Source of the DNA: JAWKOK01 sp963848115
Lineage (GTDB): Bacteria > Chloroflexota > Anaerolineae > Caldilineales > Caldilineaceae
DNA: 64,000 bases
Assembly: GCA_963848115.1 (NCBI GenBank)
Contig: CAWKCP010000005.1
Coordinates: forward strand, 124,001-188,000
Reading direction: 5' to 3'
Made by a program: the position numbers and the translations under genes. Shown here piece by piece: positions 32,650 to 41,625 of this stretch. Position 1 is the first letter of the stretch. The number at the start of each line of letters is the position of its first letter. The notes below the pieces were generated by a model. The model searched no databases and was not told the DNA's origin. It was given only the letters and a program-made list of their open reading frames with translations.

Positions 32650-34482
32650 ATGGCAACCCAAAAAAGAATAGCGGCATCACTCAGTATCCTGATTGCCTTG
32701 GGTGGGATTTTGCTCTCGATGGTCGTCTGCACATCGGTCATTCTGAGCGGCGGCATTTGGTTGGTTGGCCGCAACGTAGATCGGTCAGCGAACGAAGGAT
32801 CGACGGCGCATCGCCCGACCTGGGCAGCGGACAGCGCCGAGTTGACTGTGGCGGTCTCACCTGTGATGGGGCCGGTGCTGGCCCGACTTGCCGAAGAGTT
32901 CAATCGTCAGGGCCGGCAGACGCCCGACGGCAAGACCATGGCTGTCTCCATCGTGACCTATGAACCGGAGAAGATGGTCGATGCGGCGCTGGGCGAGCCC
33001 GAATTTCAGGCAATGTCGCCGGACAGCACGCTCTGGCTGCAACAGCTTGAGCAGGACTGGGCGGAGCAAGCCGAACCTGACACTGGCTCGGACACTGAGC
33101 CCGACAGCGTATCAGCAAACGCCGAATCCGTCATTCCCATTGGTCAGAGCCGCGTGGATGAACAGATACGCTATGCGGTCAGCCCGATCGTGATTGCGGC
33201 CTGGACAGATGTCGCCCGCGATCTGGGCTGGCCGGATGCACCGGTCGGCTGGCAGGATATTCAGCAGCTTGCCGCCCAGGATTCCGATTTCAAATGGAGC
33301 CATCCCAGTACCAACAACGCGGCGGGCCTGTTGGCGACCTTGGCCGAGTTCTACGCCGGCAGCGGTCTGACGCGCGGCCTGACGACCGAGGCAGCCACTG
33401 CACAGGAGACGATTGACTACGTGCAAGCCGTCGAGTCATCCATTCGATTCTATGGCGAAGGCGAAGAGGTGATCGTCGACCGTCTGGCAGCCGAGGGACG
33501 TGACTTTCTGGATGCTTTCGTGGCCCAGGAGCGCACGGTCCTCGACTGGAATCGGCGCTACCCTGAACGCCCGCTGGTCGCTATCTATCCGGCCGAGGGC
33601 ACACTGTGGACCGATCACCCGCTGGCGCTGCTCGACCTGGGCGAGGCGAACGGGCAGAACGACGGCAATAACGACGGCAATAACGACGGCAATACAGTCA
33701 CCGACAATCAACGAACCACGTATCAGGCGTTTGCCGACTTCTTGACCAATCCGGCCACGCAGCAGAAACTGCTGACCGCCGGCTACCGTCCCGCCGATTT
33801 GAGCATCCCGTTGGACGGACCGACCAGCCCCTTCACCGGGGCCGAGACCGTTGACTGGCGTGAGCCGCAGACCACCTTGCAAATGCCATCGGCGGCCGTG
33901 ATCGATGTAGTGCGCAACGTCTGGTACTACGTCAAGAAGCCGACCAATGTCTACCTGGTCGTCGATACCTCAGGCAGTATGGGCGGCAACGAACTGCGCA
34001 GTACCCAGCAAGCGCTCACGGCCTTTGTGGAGCAGATCCAGGGCGACAAGGATGCGGTTGGGTTGGTGGAATTTGGCTCGTCGGTCAAGAACTTCCGTCC
34101 GCTGCGCATACTAAACACACACTCTCGCAGGGATCTGCAAACGCTCATCGACAGCATGGAGGCGTCCGGCAGCACGGCCATGCTCGACGCCGCCTACAGC
34201 GCAGCCTACGATCTGCAAGCGCAGGCCGATGATCAGGCCATCAACGCCCTTGTCATCATGACCGACGGCCGCGAGAACAGCAGCCAGCGGTCGGTCGACG
34301 ATCTCCGGCGGCTTCTAGAGACGCCCGACGCACCGCCGCTGGTCATCTTCACCATCGCCTTCGGCGACCGTGCCGACGACGAGATGATGCGTGAGATTGC
34401 CGAGATCGGCAACGGCCAGTTCCGCTACGCCGATGAGACGGACATCGAGGAGTTGTACAAGATTATCTCGACCTATTTTTAG
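32650..34482 (+). CDS. substrate-binding and VWA domain protein
   Basis: 610 residues. N-terminal membrane anchor (ASLSILIALGGILLSMVVCTSVILSGGIWLVG), a solute-binding-type region (residues about 60-400) that aligns in style with the preceding gene product, and a C-terminal von Willebrand A domain with the MIDAS motif DTSGSMGG, plus SGSTAMLDAAYSA and MTDGREN. VWA domains bind protein ligands through a metal ion. An Asn/Gly-rich linker (NDGNNDGNNDGN) is encoded by a 12-bp tandem repeat. The two adjacent genes probably form an extracellular complex. The exact ligand is unknown. Confidence 0.85.
   Translation: MATQKRIAASLSILIALGGILLSMVVCTSVILSGGIWLVGRNVDRSANEGSTAHRPTWAADSAELTVAVSPVMGPVLARLAEEFNRQGRQTPDGKTMAVSIVTYEPEKMVDAALGEPEFQAMSPDSTLWLQQLEQDWAEQAEPDTGSDTEPDSVSANAESVIPIGQSRVDEQIRYAVSPIVIAAWTDVARDLGWPDAPVGWQDIQQLAAQDSDFKWSHPSTNNAAGLLATLAEFYAGSGLTRGLTTEAATAQETIDYVQAVESSIRFYGEGEEVIVDRLAAEGRDFLDAFVAQERTVLDWNRRYPERPLVAIYPAEGTLWTDHPLALLDLGEANGQNDGNNDGNNDGNTVTDNQRTTYQAFADFLTNPATQQKLLTAGYRPADLSIPLDGPTSPFTGAETVDWREPQTTLQMPSAAVIDVVRNVWYYVKKPTNVYLVVDTSGSMGGNELRSTQQALTAFVEQIQGDKDAVGLVEFGSSVKNFRPLRILNTHSRRDLQTLIDSMEASGSTAMLDAAYSAAYDLQAQADDQAINALVIMTDGRENSSQRSVDDLRRLLETPDAPPLVIFTIAFGDRADDEMMREIAEIGNGQFRYADETDIEELYKIISTYF
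33661..33695 (+). repeat. three 12-bp tandem repeats in the VWA gene
   Basis: The unit GACGGCAATAAC is repeated about three times, encoding the linker NDGNNDGNNDG. It keeps the frame when copy number changes. Confidence 0.75.
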
Positions 34483-34689
34483 GTGGGATTGGGGAAATGG
34501 GATCGGGGGATCTGGGTATGATCTGTAGTGGGTAGACCAGTTCGATGTTTAGTGCGCACGCCCTTCGTGCGCACGGGTCTAGCTCGACGGCCAGAGCGTT
34601 GGTAGCAACCGCTTTAGCGGTCCCGTGACGGCTGAAGCCGTCACGACGAACCCGTGTAGGATCCGCGACCAGCGGCGAGGACCAAGACC
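34483..34689. repeat. repeat-rich spacer with hairpins
   Basis: The spacer holds GTGCGCAC-CCTTC-GTGCGCAC-like (34553-34578) and GTGACGGCT-GA-AGCCGTCAC (34625-34644) hairpins and a GGGATTGGGGAAATGGG word as in 31283-31366. No gene was seen. Confidence 0.5.
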
Positions 34690-35499
34690 TTGACGAAAAC
34701 AGAAACACAGAGCGAGCCGCCAATTATACGCAACAAGCACTACGACGAGCCATCTCATTTCGTGGCAGACAACCTGCTGCGTGAGGCTCGTCGGCAGAAA
34801 AATATCGCAAAGGGGCGAATTCCGTCGATCTGTATTCTCGACCCGGACGGTGACATTTTACGCTCTCTGATCGCCACAGGTCGGGCAACACAAGACGAGT
34901 TCTGGGCATGCTATCACACGGATCTCTACCACTTTGAGCACAAGGACGTCACCTACGGGATCGTCGGTTGTGCGGTGGGCGCATCGTTTGCGGTGCTGAT
35001 CGCGGAACAGATGTTTGTCTCGGGCTGCGAGCTGTTGATCAGCGTGACATCGTCGGGCCAAATCGTACAGGCCCAGGAGCCGCCCTATTTCGTGCTCATC
35101 GAACGGGCGCTGCGCGATGAGGGCACAAGCTACCACTACCTGCCTCCGTCTGATTACGCCGTGCTGTCCTATGATCTGAAGGCTCGACTTGCGAACGCCC
35201 TGACCGACCAGCCCGAGCCAATCGTGCGTGGAGCGACCTGGACAACGGACGCCCCCTTCCGGGAGACCGAGTCCGCCATCGAGTACGCCCGTTCGGAGGA
35301 GATTCTGGCCGTGGAGATGGAGGCATCGGCGCTCTATGCCTTTGCCCAGGCGAAGGAGAAGCCAGTCGTCTGCTTCGCCCATGTCACCAATCAGATGGGC
35401 TCGATCGAAGGTGATTTTGAAAAGGGCGAAGCCAATGGCAGCCGCGACGCCCTTGCATTGATCGCTGCGACGGCAGACGCCTTGCATGGCCTCTATTAG
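34690..35499 (+). CDS. nucleoside phosphorylase-like protein
   Basis: About 269 residues with the PNP/UDP-phosphorylase pattern: YGIVGCAVGASFAVLIAEQMFVSGCELLISVTSSGQI, RGATWTTDAPFRETESAIEYARSEEILAVEMEASALYAFAQAKEKPVVCFAHVTN. The VEMEASALYAFA motif with its nucleoside-binding glutamate is well kept. The likely reaction is phosphorolysis of a nucleoside such as uridine; the substrate is uncertain. The only suitable start is a TTG at 34690 with GCGAGGA upstream. Its position between VWA and coiled-coil membrane proteins is odd for a salvage enzyme. Confidence 0.78.
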   Translation: MTKTETQSEPPIIRNKHYDEPSHFVADNLLREARRQKNIAKGRIPSICILDPDGDILRSLIATGRATQDEFWACYHTDLYHFEHKDVTYGIVGCAVGASFAVLIAEQMFVSGCELLISVTSSGQIVQAQEPPYFVLIERALRDEGTSYHYLPPSDYAVLSYDLKARLANALTDQPEPIVRGATWTTDAPFRETESAIEYARSEEILAVEMEASALYAFAQAKEKPVVCFAHVTNQMGSIEGDFEKGEANGSRDALALIAATADALHGLY

Positions 35500-35639
35500 T
35501 CTACTGCAGATGCGAATTGTGTCGCGGATTCAGACAGAGGCTCTACTGCAAAGAGGTCCGGTTCAACACAGCGGCACAGAGAAGGCACAGAGTCCACAGA
35601 GGGAAAGCTCTGCCCACATGTGTTTATCAGTGTCCACCT

Positions 35640-35932
35640 GTGACTCTACTGCGAAAACGGAAATTTGCCACAGATGACTCTGCTGCAAAAAGGTTTTTCT
35701 GGACACGAATTTACACGAATTATATCGTCGCCCCAGAGAGAACTTTCGTGATAATTCGTGTAAATTCGTGTCTACATCCCTTTTTGCAGTAGAGTCACAG
35801 ATAGCCACAGATAAGGAGCTGATTTTCACAGATGTTTACCAGGTGTCCAGAGGTATCCCGGTACCATCTGCGTTTTATCCTTTTTTATCTGTCTGAATCT
35901 GTGGCGAAAAAGGCTTTTTGCAGTGGAGTCAC
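35640..35932. mobile_element. non-autonomous terminal-inverted-repeat element (outer)
   Basis: GTGACTCTACTGCGAAAA at 35640-35657 and TTTTTGCAGTGGAGTCAC at 35915-35932 are inverted copies. If the element proper is GACTC...GAGTC, it is flanked by direct repeats ACCTGT on both sides, as expected of a 6-bp target duplication. The interior is CACAGAT-rich and has no coding capacity. Confidence 0.6.
35674..35798. mobile_element. non-autonomous terminal-inverted-repeat element (inner, nested)
   Basis: GACTCTGCTGCAAAAA at 35676-35691 and TTTTTGCAGTAGAGTC at 35781-35796 match in 15 of 16 positions. ACAGAT flanks it on both sides, a likely 6-bp target duplication, inside the outer element. The interior palindrome (ACACGAATTTACACGAAT... 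around CCCCAGAGAGAA) is shared with 19813-19938. Confidence 0.6.
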
Positions 35933-35968
35933 CTGTGTCAAGTTGTCGTTTCTGCAGCGGAGACCTTC

Positions 35969-36799
35969 ATGAGCACCATCCGGTCCGATCTACAACAGAA
36001 AGCACAGGGGTCCGTTGTTCAGTACGCCATCTTCCGCTGGGAGAGTGCGCTGGTACTTGCCCTGGCGTTTGTGCTCTTTTTCTCACCGCTGCGCCGACCC
36101 TTCTTCTGGTGGCCGCCCTATGGCTGGATCATCCTCGGGCTTGTCGCCTTTGGCGTGATCGTCTACTCAAGCATTTCCGATGCGGACGGCAACGCATCCA
36201 TCCTGCTGCGTCTCTATCAGGAACAGTTCAACCCGCGCGAGATCAAGGACAAGGATCTACGCACTGATGTCGAAAGCGCCTTGGAGTATCAGCGACGCAT
36301 CGAAGTGCAGATTCGCGAACAACGGGAGGGCATGATCCGCGACCGGCTGGAAGAGACGGCCAACCAGATCACAGACTGGGTCGCCAACATCTATCGGTTG
36401 GCCCTACGCGTGGACCGTTATCGCCAAGACGATCTGATCACCCGTGAGCGCGATCTGGTACCGCGGGAGATTCGACAGCTTGAGGCGCAGCGCCGCAACG
36501 AATCCAATCGGGCGACACTGGCTCAATTGGATCAGGTACTGGCGAGCAAGCAGAAGCAATGGCAGAGCCTCAACGATCTGAACGCGCGCATGACTCAGGC
36601 CGCGCTGCAACTGGAGCAGAGTCTGACTGCTCTGGCCACCATCTATAGCCAGATCCAGCTCATCGACGCCCAGGATGTCAGCAGCGGCCGCGCCGAACGC
36701 CTCCAGGCGGACATCAGTGACCAGGTGACGCGGTTGAATGACCTGGTAAGCAGTATCAATGAAGTGTATGACTATGGGACGAAGGGAATGGGGAAATAG
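35969..36799 (+). CDS. two-helix membrane protein with long coiled coil
   Basis: About 276 residues. Two hydrophobic segments near the N-terminus (ESALVLALAFVLFFSPL and WIILGLVAFGVIVYSS) are followed by about 190 residues of charged helix with heptads (EYQRRIEVQIREQREGMIRDRLEETANQITDWVANIYRL). Family not recognised. Located after the phosphorylase-like gene in the pspA series. A membrane-tethered coiled coil near PspA fits envelope maintenance, by inference only. The ATG at 35969 is the likely start because the earlier frame lies in repeat sequence. Confidence 0.75.
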   Translation: MSTIRSDLQQKAQGSVVQYAIFRWESALVLALAFVLFFSPLRRPFFWWPPYGWIILGLVAFGVIVYSSISDADGNASILLRLYQEQFNPREIKDKDLRTDVESALEYQRRIEVQIREQREGMIRDRLEETANQITDWVANIYRLALRVDRYRQDDLITRERDLVPREIRQLEAQRRNESNRATLAQLDQVLASKQKQWQSLNDLNARMTQAALQLEQSLTALATIYSQIQLIDAQDVSSGRAERLQADISDQVTRLNDLVSSINEVYDYGTKGMGK

Positions 36800-36926
36800 G
36801 GAATAGGGGATCTGTGAGTAGGAGATTCGGAGATCGGGATTGTGTCGTATAAGACAACCAGGACTTACCCGAACCGAGTACCTCAATCTCCCAATCCCTG
36901 AGCCATCCAACGTTCAAACATCAACT

Positions 36927-38068
36927 ATGAAACGAATTCTAACGCTCTTAATACCACTAATGCTCGTCCTGCTTTTTTCCGCATGCGGCAGCACCGGCGG
37001 CCGGCCGACTGAAGGCGAGATCTACGTATATGTGGCCGTGCCGTTGAGTGGATTTCAGGCCAACGGCGGACAGACCGTCTTGGGCGGCGTACGCTTGGCC
37101 GCTGCCGAGATCAATGACAGCGGCGGACTGCTGGGGCACGAAATAATCGTACGCCCGCTCGACGACGAGTCGGACAGCGATGTGGCTCTGGCCCAGGTGG
37201 ACGTTGTTCAACAGGCCATGGATGCAGGCGACGACGTGCTGGGTATCATCGGCCATCTCAACAGTGGGCAGACCCTGGCCACCATGGAGCGCTATGGGAC
37301 CATGGATCTGGTGGTCATCACGCCTACCGCCTCTGAGCAGAGCTTGACCGAGCGTGGCTACACAAATTTTTTCCGGGTGAACGCCAATGACCAAGTCCAG
37401 GCCGCGGTGGATGCCGCCTTTCTGGTCAACACGTTGAATGCGGCAAGCGTGGCCGTGATCCACAACGACACCGAGTACGGCCAGGGATTGGCAAATTCGA
37501 TAAGCGATGAATTGCGCGGCGTTGGGTGCAGAAGTTTCACTCACACTCGAAGTGGCCGAGGGCCAGAGCCGCTATGCAGCGGAGATCAATCAGATTCGAG
37601 CGGTTTCGCCCGACGCCCTCTTCTACGCCGGCTATGAGATTGAAGCGCCCTATTTACGTGCTGAACTGGTTGAGGCCGGGTTGGAATTGCCCATGCTGGC
37701 TTCCGACGGGGCCTTTCTGGCGGCCACCATCGACGAATCCAACGGCGCCGCCGAGGGCATGTACGTCAGTGCATTTGCACCCAGCCCCCGGACCGTCGGC
37801 GACTCCCGTTGGTTTGAAGCCTATCAGGCTGTCGAATATCGCAATCCGGACACCTACTCGGTCAACGGCTATGTGGCCATGCAGGCAATGGCCGGCAGGA
37901 GCGGACACGGCCGATTCAACGGAAGCCAAAGCCATCGCTGATGCGCTGCGCGGCAGTTCCGTCGAAACGCTGCTGGACACCCTCACGTTCGAAGAAGACG
38001 GCGATCTGGCCGAGCCACAGATCTGGATCTATCAGGTTGTCGATGGCGAGTTCGTACAGGTGGAGTAG
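36927..38068 (+). CDS. branched-chain-type ABC substrate-binding lipoprotein (two frameshifts)
   Basis: About 380 residues if repaired. A lipoprotein signal (MKRILTLLIPLMLVLLFSACGS) precedes a LivJ/K-type type I binding fold: VAVPLSGFQANGGQTVLGGVRLAAAEINDSGGLLGHEI, GIIGHLNSGQTLATMERYG and NDTEYGQGLANSISDEL. The frame breaks at about 37514-37518 (extra base in TTGCGCGGC; repair gives DELAALGAEVSLTLEV) and again at about 37893-37895 (extra G in GCCGGCAGG; repair gives MAAGADTADSTEAKAIADAL). No liv permease or ATPase genes are adjacent. Either a solitary sensor-type binding protein or part of the pspA series. Confidence 0.82.
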
Positions 38069-38134
38069 GGACAGGTCTCGGCCCTGTCCTTACGACTCTC
38101 TTTCCCGGTTGTATCGCCGCCGCTCAGCGGCCGA

Positions 38135-39190
38135 TTACTCCCTTTGCTTGTAATGCACCCCAGCCACCCGGCGCAGCCGATCCGCCGCCTGCTCGGCGGT
38201 GATGTCGCGCTGGGGATCGGCCAACATCTCATAGCCCACCATGAACTTCTTGACGGTAGCCGAGCGCAGCAGCGGCGGGTAGTAGTGGGCATGGAGTTGC
38301 CAATGCTCGTGGCTCTGGCCGTCGGTGGGTTGACCGTGCCAGCCCATCGAGTAAGGGAAGCTGGTCTCAAAGAGGTTATCGTAGCAGGTCAGCAGACGCT
38401 TCATGGCATCGGCCAGCGCATCGCGCTCCTCGCCGGTCAGATCGGGCAGTTGCAGCACATGACGACGCGGGGCCAACATGATCTCGAAGGGCCAGACTGC
38501 CCAGTAGGGCACCAGCGCCACCCAGTGCTCGTTCTCCACGACGATGCGCTCGCCCGCCTCAACCTCTGCATTCACATAGTCGATTAGCAGCGGCGACCCC
38601 GTTCGCTCAAAATAGTCGCGCTGTCGTGCGTCTTCCTTGGCCGGCTCTTGGGGCACCGAGTAGTTGGACCAGATCTGGCCATGGGGATGGGGGTTGGAGC
38701 AGCCCATAACCGCGCCCTTGTTTTCGAAGATCTGCACGTAGTTGATAGCCGGATTGCCGCCCAGGTCTTCCATCTGATCTGACCAGAGATCGACGACCTT
38801 GCGGATATCGGGCAGTTCCATCTCGGGCAAGGTCAGGTCGTGACGCGGGCTGAAGCAGATCACGCGGCAGACGCCGGTTTCGGCGCGCATCTGGAAAAAG
38901 TCGTCGCTCTCCACCTCGCCGCGGGGTCCATCGGGCAGCAGCGCAGCAAAGTCGTTGCCGAAGACAAACGTATCAGTGTAGTCGGGATTGCGCGCGCCAC
39001 CGGCACGCTCATTGCCCGGGCAAAGGTAGCAGGTCGGGTCATAGGATGGCCGTTCATCGCCGGCAGTCTTCTCCACCTGGCCCTGCCAGGGACGTTTGGT
39101 GCGGTGGGGCGAAACCAGCACCCACTCGCCGGTCAGGAGATTGAGACGGCGATGGGGATGTTCGGTCGGATCGAATTGGATGTCGTTCAT
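38135..39190 (-). CDS. galT: galactose-1-phosphate uridylyltransferase
   Basis: Leloir-pathway enzyme exchanging UDP between UDP-glucose and galactose-1-phosphate. The 351 residues include the zinc cysteines in CYLCPGNERAGG, the nucleophilic HPHPH-type site as NPHPHGQIW, and the EHWQLHAHYYPP metal region. The start ATG at 39190 has AGGA upstream. The minus-strand neighbour is a ROK sugar kinase; the two are separated by 139 bp of inverted-repeat DNA and may act in sugar use. galK and galE are not present. Confidence 0.93.
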   Translation of the reverse strand: MNDIQFDPTEHPHRRLNLLTGEWVLVSPHRTKRPWQGQVEKTAGDERPSYDPTCYLCPGNERAGGARNPDYTDTFVFGNDFAALLPDGPRGEVESDDFFQMRAETGVCRVICFSPRHDLTLPEMELPDIRKVVDLWSDQMEDLGGNPAINYVQIFENKGAVMGCSNPHPHGQIWSNYSVPQEPAKEDARQRDYFERTGSPLLIDYVNAEVEAGERIVVENEHWVALVPYWAVWPFEIMLAPRRHVLQLPDLTGEERDALADAMKRLLTCYDNLFETSFPYSMGWHGQPTDGQSHEHWQLHAHYYPPLLRSATVKKFMVGYEMLADPQRDITAEQAADRLRRVAGVHYKQRE

Positions 39191-39329
39191 TGGAGTATCC
39201 TGTCATTTTGCTCGAGAATGATTTCATCATGCAAAAGTGAATCAATGATCCATTGTCGATTGGCAACAGTCAATTGTCAACGACTATTGAATCGAGGAGC
39301 AACCCGTCGACGGTTGATCAATCGACAAT

Positions 39330-40235
39330 TCACAATTGACCATTTCTCTCCAGGCTGTCTTGGGCCAGGGCTATGGCCCCCAGAACGCCTGCACGCGAGC
39401 CTAGTTTCGGTGGCACAATATAGTTGCCGATGTCGTTCAGGATCTGTTCGGTGGCGACGTAGCCGCTCAGAAGCGACTGCAATTTCTCCTGAATCATGGG
39501 GAAAAGCTGTGCCTGATCCATGACGCCGCCGCCCATGATGATGCGCTGGGGCGAGAGCACGGTGACGATATTGGCGAGGCCAAGGGCCAGATAGTGCGCT
39601 TCCAGATCCCAGGCCGGATGATCAGCCGGCAACATCTGGGCGATCTGCTGCCACCGCGCCTGCATGGCAGGCCCTGAGACCAAACCCTCCAAACAGTCGC
39701 CGTGATAGGGGCAATTGCCCGCATAGGGATCGGCTTCCCAGTCGTGGGGCAGATACATGTGCCCCATTTCCGGGTGCAACATGCCATGGACCAACGTGCC
39801 GTTGACCATGGCTCCGCCGCCGACGCCTGTGCCGACGGTGAGGTAGACAAAGGTGTCCAGCCCCTGGGCGGCGCCCCAGCGGTGCTCGGCCAGCGCCGCG
39901 CCGTTGACGTCGGTGTCGAAGCCAACGGGAAGACCGAGCGCACGACGCAGCGGCCCGACAAAATCGGTCTGGGTCCAGACTGTCTTGGGCGTGCTGGTGA
40001 CATAGCCGAAAGTCGGCGACCCCGGATTGGCGTCGACCGGGCCGAAAGAGGCAATGCCCAGAGCCAGCAGATCGTGCTCCTGTTGTTGTTGTCTGAAGTA
40101 ATCGATTGAGCGACCTAGCGTTTCATCGGGCGTGGTGGTCGGGAAACGGACCTGTTCGCTCAGGTCGTCCGGACTATTGCCCACTGCGCAGACGAACTTG
40201 GTTCCGCCTGCTTCGATGCCTCCGTAGAGTGGCAT
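39330..40235 (-). CDS. ROK-family sugar kinase, probable fructokinase
   Basis: 301 residues. ATP-binding GGIEAGGTKFVCAVG at the N-terminus, VYLTVGTGVGGGAMVNGTL and the zinc-type motif HPEMGHMYLPHDWEADPYAGNCPYHGDCLEGLVSGPA place it in the ROK group near Bacillus fructokinases and mannokinases. It phosphorylates a hexose; the substrate is not certain. GGAGC is upstream of the ATG at 40235. Confidence 0.88.
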   Translation of the reverse strand: MPLYGGIEAGGTKFVCAVGNSPDDLSEQVRFPTTTPDETLGRSIDYFRQQQQEHDLLALGIASFGPVDANPGSPTFGYVTSTPKTVWTQTDFVGPLRRALGLPVGFDTDVNGAALAEHRWGAAQGLDTFVYLTVGTGVGGGAMVNGTLVHGMLHPEMGHMYLPHDWEADPYAGNCPYHGDCLEGLVSGPAMQARWQQIAQMLPADHPAWDLEAHYLALGLANIVTVLSPQRIIMGGGVMDQAQLFPMIQEKLQSLLSGYVATEQILNDIGNYIVPPKLGSRAGVLGAIALAQDSLERNGQL

Positions 40236-40328
40236 GGGGTGCTCCGTGGTGTGGATGGGTAAGTGAGTGTATTGAGCGCTGCTGCGTGCTGCGTAATTAT
40301 GGCTTGGCGCAATCGTCTGGGTTCTGAG

Positions 40329-41237
40329 TCATGTTTGGTCGGTTGCGATTTTGCGTTGGTCGACGAGGGCGGCGAATCCAGCCTGCGACCAGCCGGCCCG
40401 ATCACCAATGCGGGCGCGAAGCCGATCGTAGAGTGCACGGGCCGAGTTCTCTGAGCGCCAGTCGCCCCAGGCCTGCATATCGTACAACTGCGAAATGGAC
40501 GTGGATGCAGTGCGCCGGCCTGCTTGACCGTCGCCACTGATATACGAATCGACGACCACCCGTTGTCCATGTTGCATCAGCAGTGCGCCGAATGTCTCAA
40601 CATCGGAATAGGGTAGGCAGGGACTGACGGTGATCTGAACATTGATCCCGGCGTCCAGCGCACTGCGCAGCAAAGCCAATCGTTGGTCAATGCTTGGACA
40701 GCGTGGCGTGATCGTTCTGCGCACGTCATCGAGATCGGTCTCCAGCGTAAAGTTAAGCCAGCAGCGGTCGCCAAGCGCAACGATGCGCCCAAAGTCGTCC
40801 TGGACGAGCGGTGAACGCGTCTGAATGATGAGCAGTCCGGGCGGGTACTCGATGAAGGCGTCCAGGCAGGCGCGTGACAGCCGCCATTGACGTTCCGCGC
40901 CCTGGTAGGGGTCCGTAGCGCTCGACATAAAGATGAAGAGCGTGTCCAACGTGCCCGTGTCAGCATGGCGAGCCAGTTGCCTGCGCAGCTTTTCGTTGAT
41001 GCCAGTTCGAGGATGGACGTAGTCGCCCCAGTCGAGCGAGGGCTGGTGAAATCGGTGGACGTTGAGCCCTTTGACGTAACAATATTCGCAGCCAAATCGG
41101 CAGCCGATGTATGGTTGCAGTGAATGGGTGAAGCCGCCAAGAAAGCCACCCGTTTTTGTCAGCGCCGCGCTGGCGGGACGCACCGAGCGGTCGGGAATCT
41201 GGATAGTCTTAGACGTGAGTTCAGGTTCAGCACTCAT
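40329..41237 (-). CDS. SPL-like radical SAM protein
   Basis: 302 residues. The cluster-binding motif is CRFGCEYCYV at about residue 46 (CX3CX2C), followed by IFMSSATDPYQGAERQWRLSRACLDAF and PGLLIIQTRSPLVQDDFGRIV, the pattern of the spore photoproduct lyase-like radical SAM group. True photoproduct lyases carry an additional conserved C-terminal cysteine; here C-terminal cysteines are few, so a different substrate is likely. It lies upstream of the ROK gene on the same strand. Confidence 0.85.
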   Translation of the reverse strand: MSAEPELTSKTIQIPDRSVRPASAALTKTGGFLGGFTHSLQPYIGCRFGCEYCYVKGLNVHRFHQPSLDWGDYVHPRTGINEKLRRQLARHADTGTLDTLFIFMSSATDPYQGAERQWRLSRACLDAFIEYPPGLLIIQTRSPLVQDDFGRIVALGDRCWLNFTLETDLDDVRRTITPRCPSIDQRLALLRSALDAGINVQITVSPCLPYSDVETFGALLMQHGQRVVVDSYISGDGQAGRRTASTSISQLYDMQAWGDWRSENSARALYDRLRARIGDRAGWSQAGFAALVDQRKIATDQT

Positions 41238-41625
41238 ACTACCATTATCGCGGAAGGACTACTGGAGCCAAACATTGCCGCGAGATCAATCTGTGACGCA
41301 ATTGCGAAACGGGATTCGGACACGAACGGTCAAGGAAAAAACCTCCTTGCAGCCAACTCATCTATGATGACGCCTGGCTACCGTACACTTTCGAACCTGT
41401 CAGCCTGAGTGGGTCATCCGAGGTCTTTCGTGGCCGATGAGATTCCAGCGAAGGGTCTCTACGCTCACAACCTGGTGAGATTCTTCACTGGCGGCACTCA
41501 CGCAACAGAATCTTCCATCATTGCCGGTGCGGTTCCCGACTGCAAAACCCTCTGGTGCACCCGTTCAGAATGACATGTCGCAAAGTGTCCGGTAGCCAAT
41601 GATGACGTCTGTGATCGCAGTCTGT
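41238..41625. other. intergenic region with a terminal-inverted-repeat element
   Basis: A 388-bp gap between the HAD and radical SAM genes, both on the minus strand. Most of it is occupied by the element at 41375-41598. No gene was seen. Confidence 0.55.
41375..41598. mobile_element. 224-bp MITE-like element with 17-bp ends
   Basis: TGGCTACCGTACACTTT at 41375-41391 and the inverted copy at 41582-41598 match in 16 of 17 positions. The 9-bp word ATGATGACG occurs at 41364-41372 (two bases before the left end) and at 41599-41607 (directly after the right end), consistent with a target duplication. No coding capacity. Confidence 0.6.

Larger units (their letters stand above)
35500..35968. other. 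469-bp repeat-filled spacer
   Basis: No gene. Contains the nested inverted-repeat elements at 35640-35932 and 35674-35798, plus CACAGAT-rich words and an extra CTCTACTGCAAA fragment at 35541-35552. Confidence 0.6.

Noticed and set aside
38840..39523. plus-strand open frame over galT
   Set aside because: Antisense shadow without domain or start signals; galT is unambiguous.
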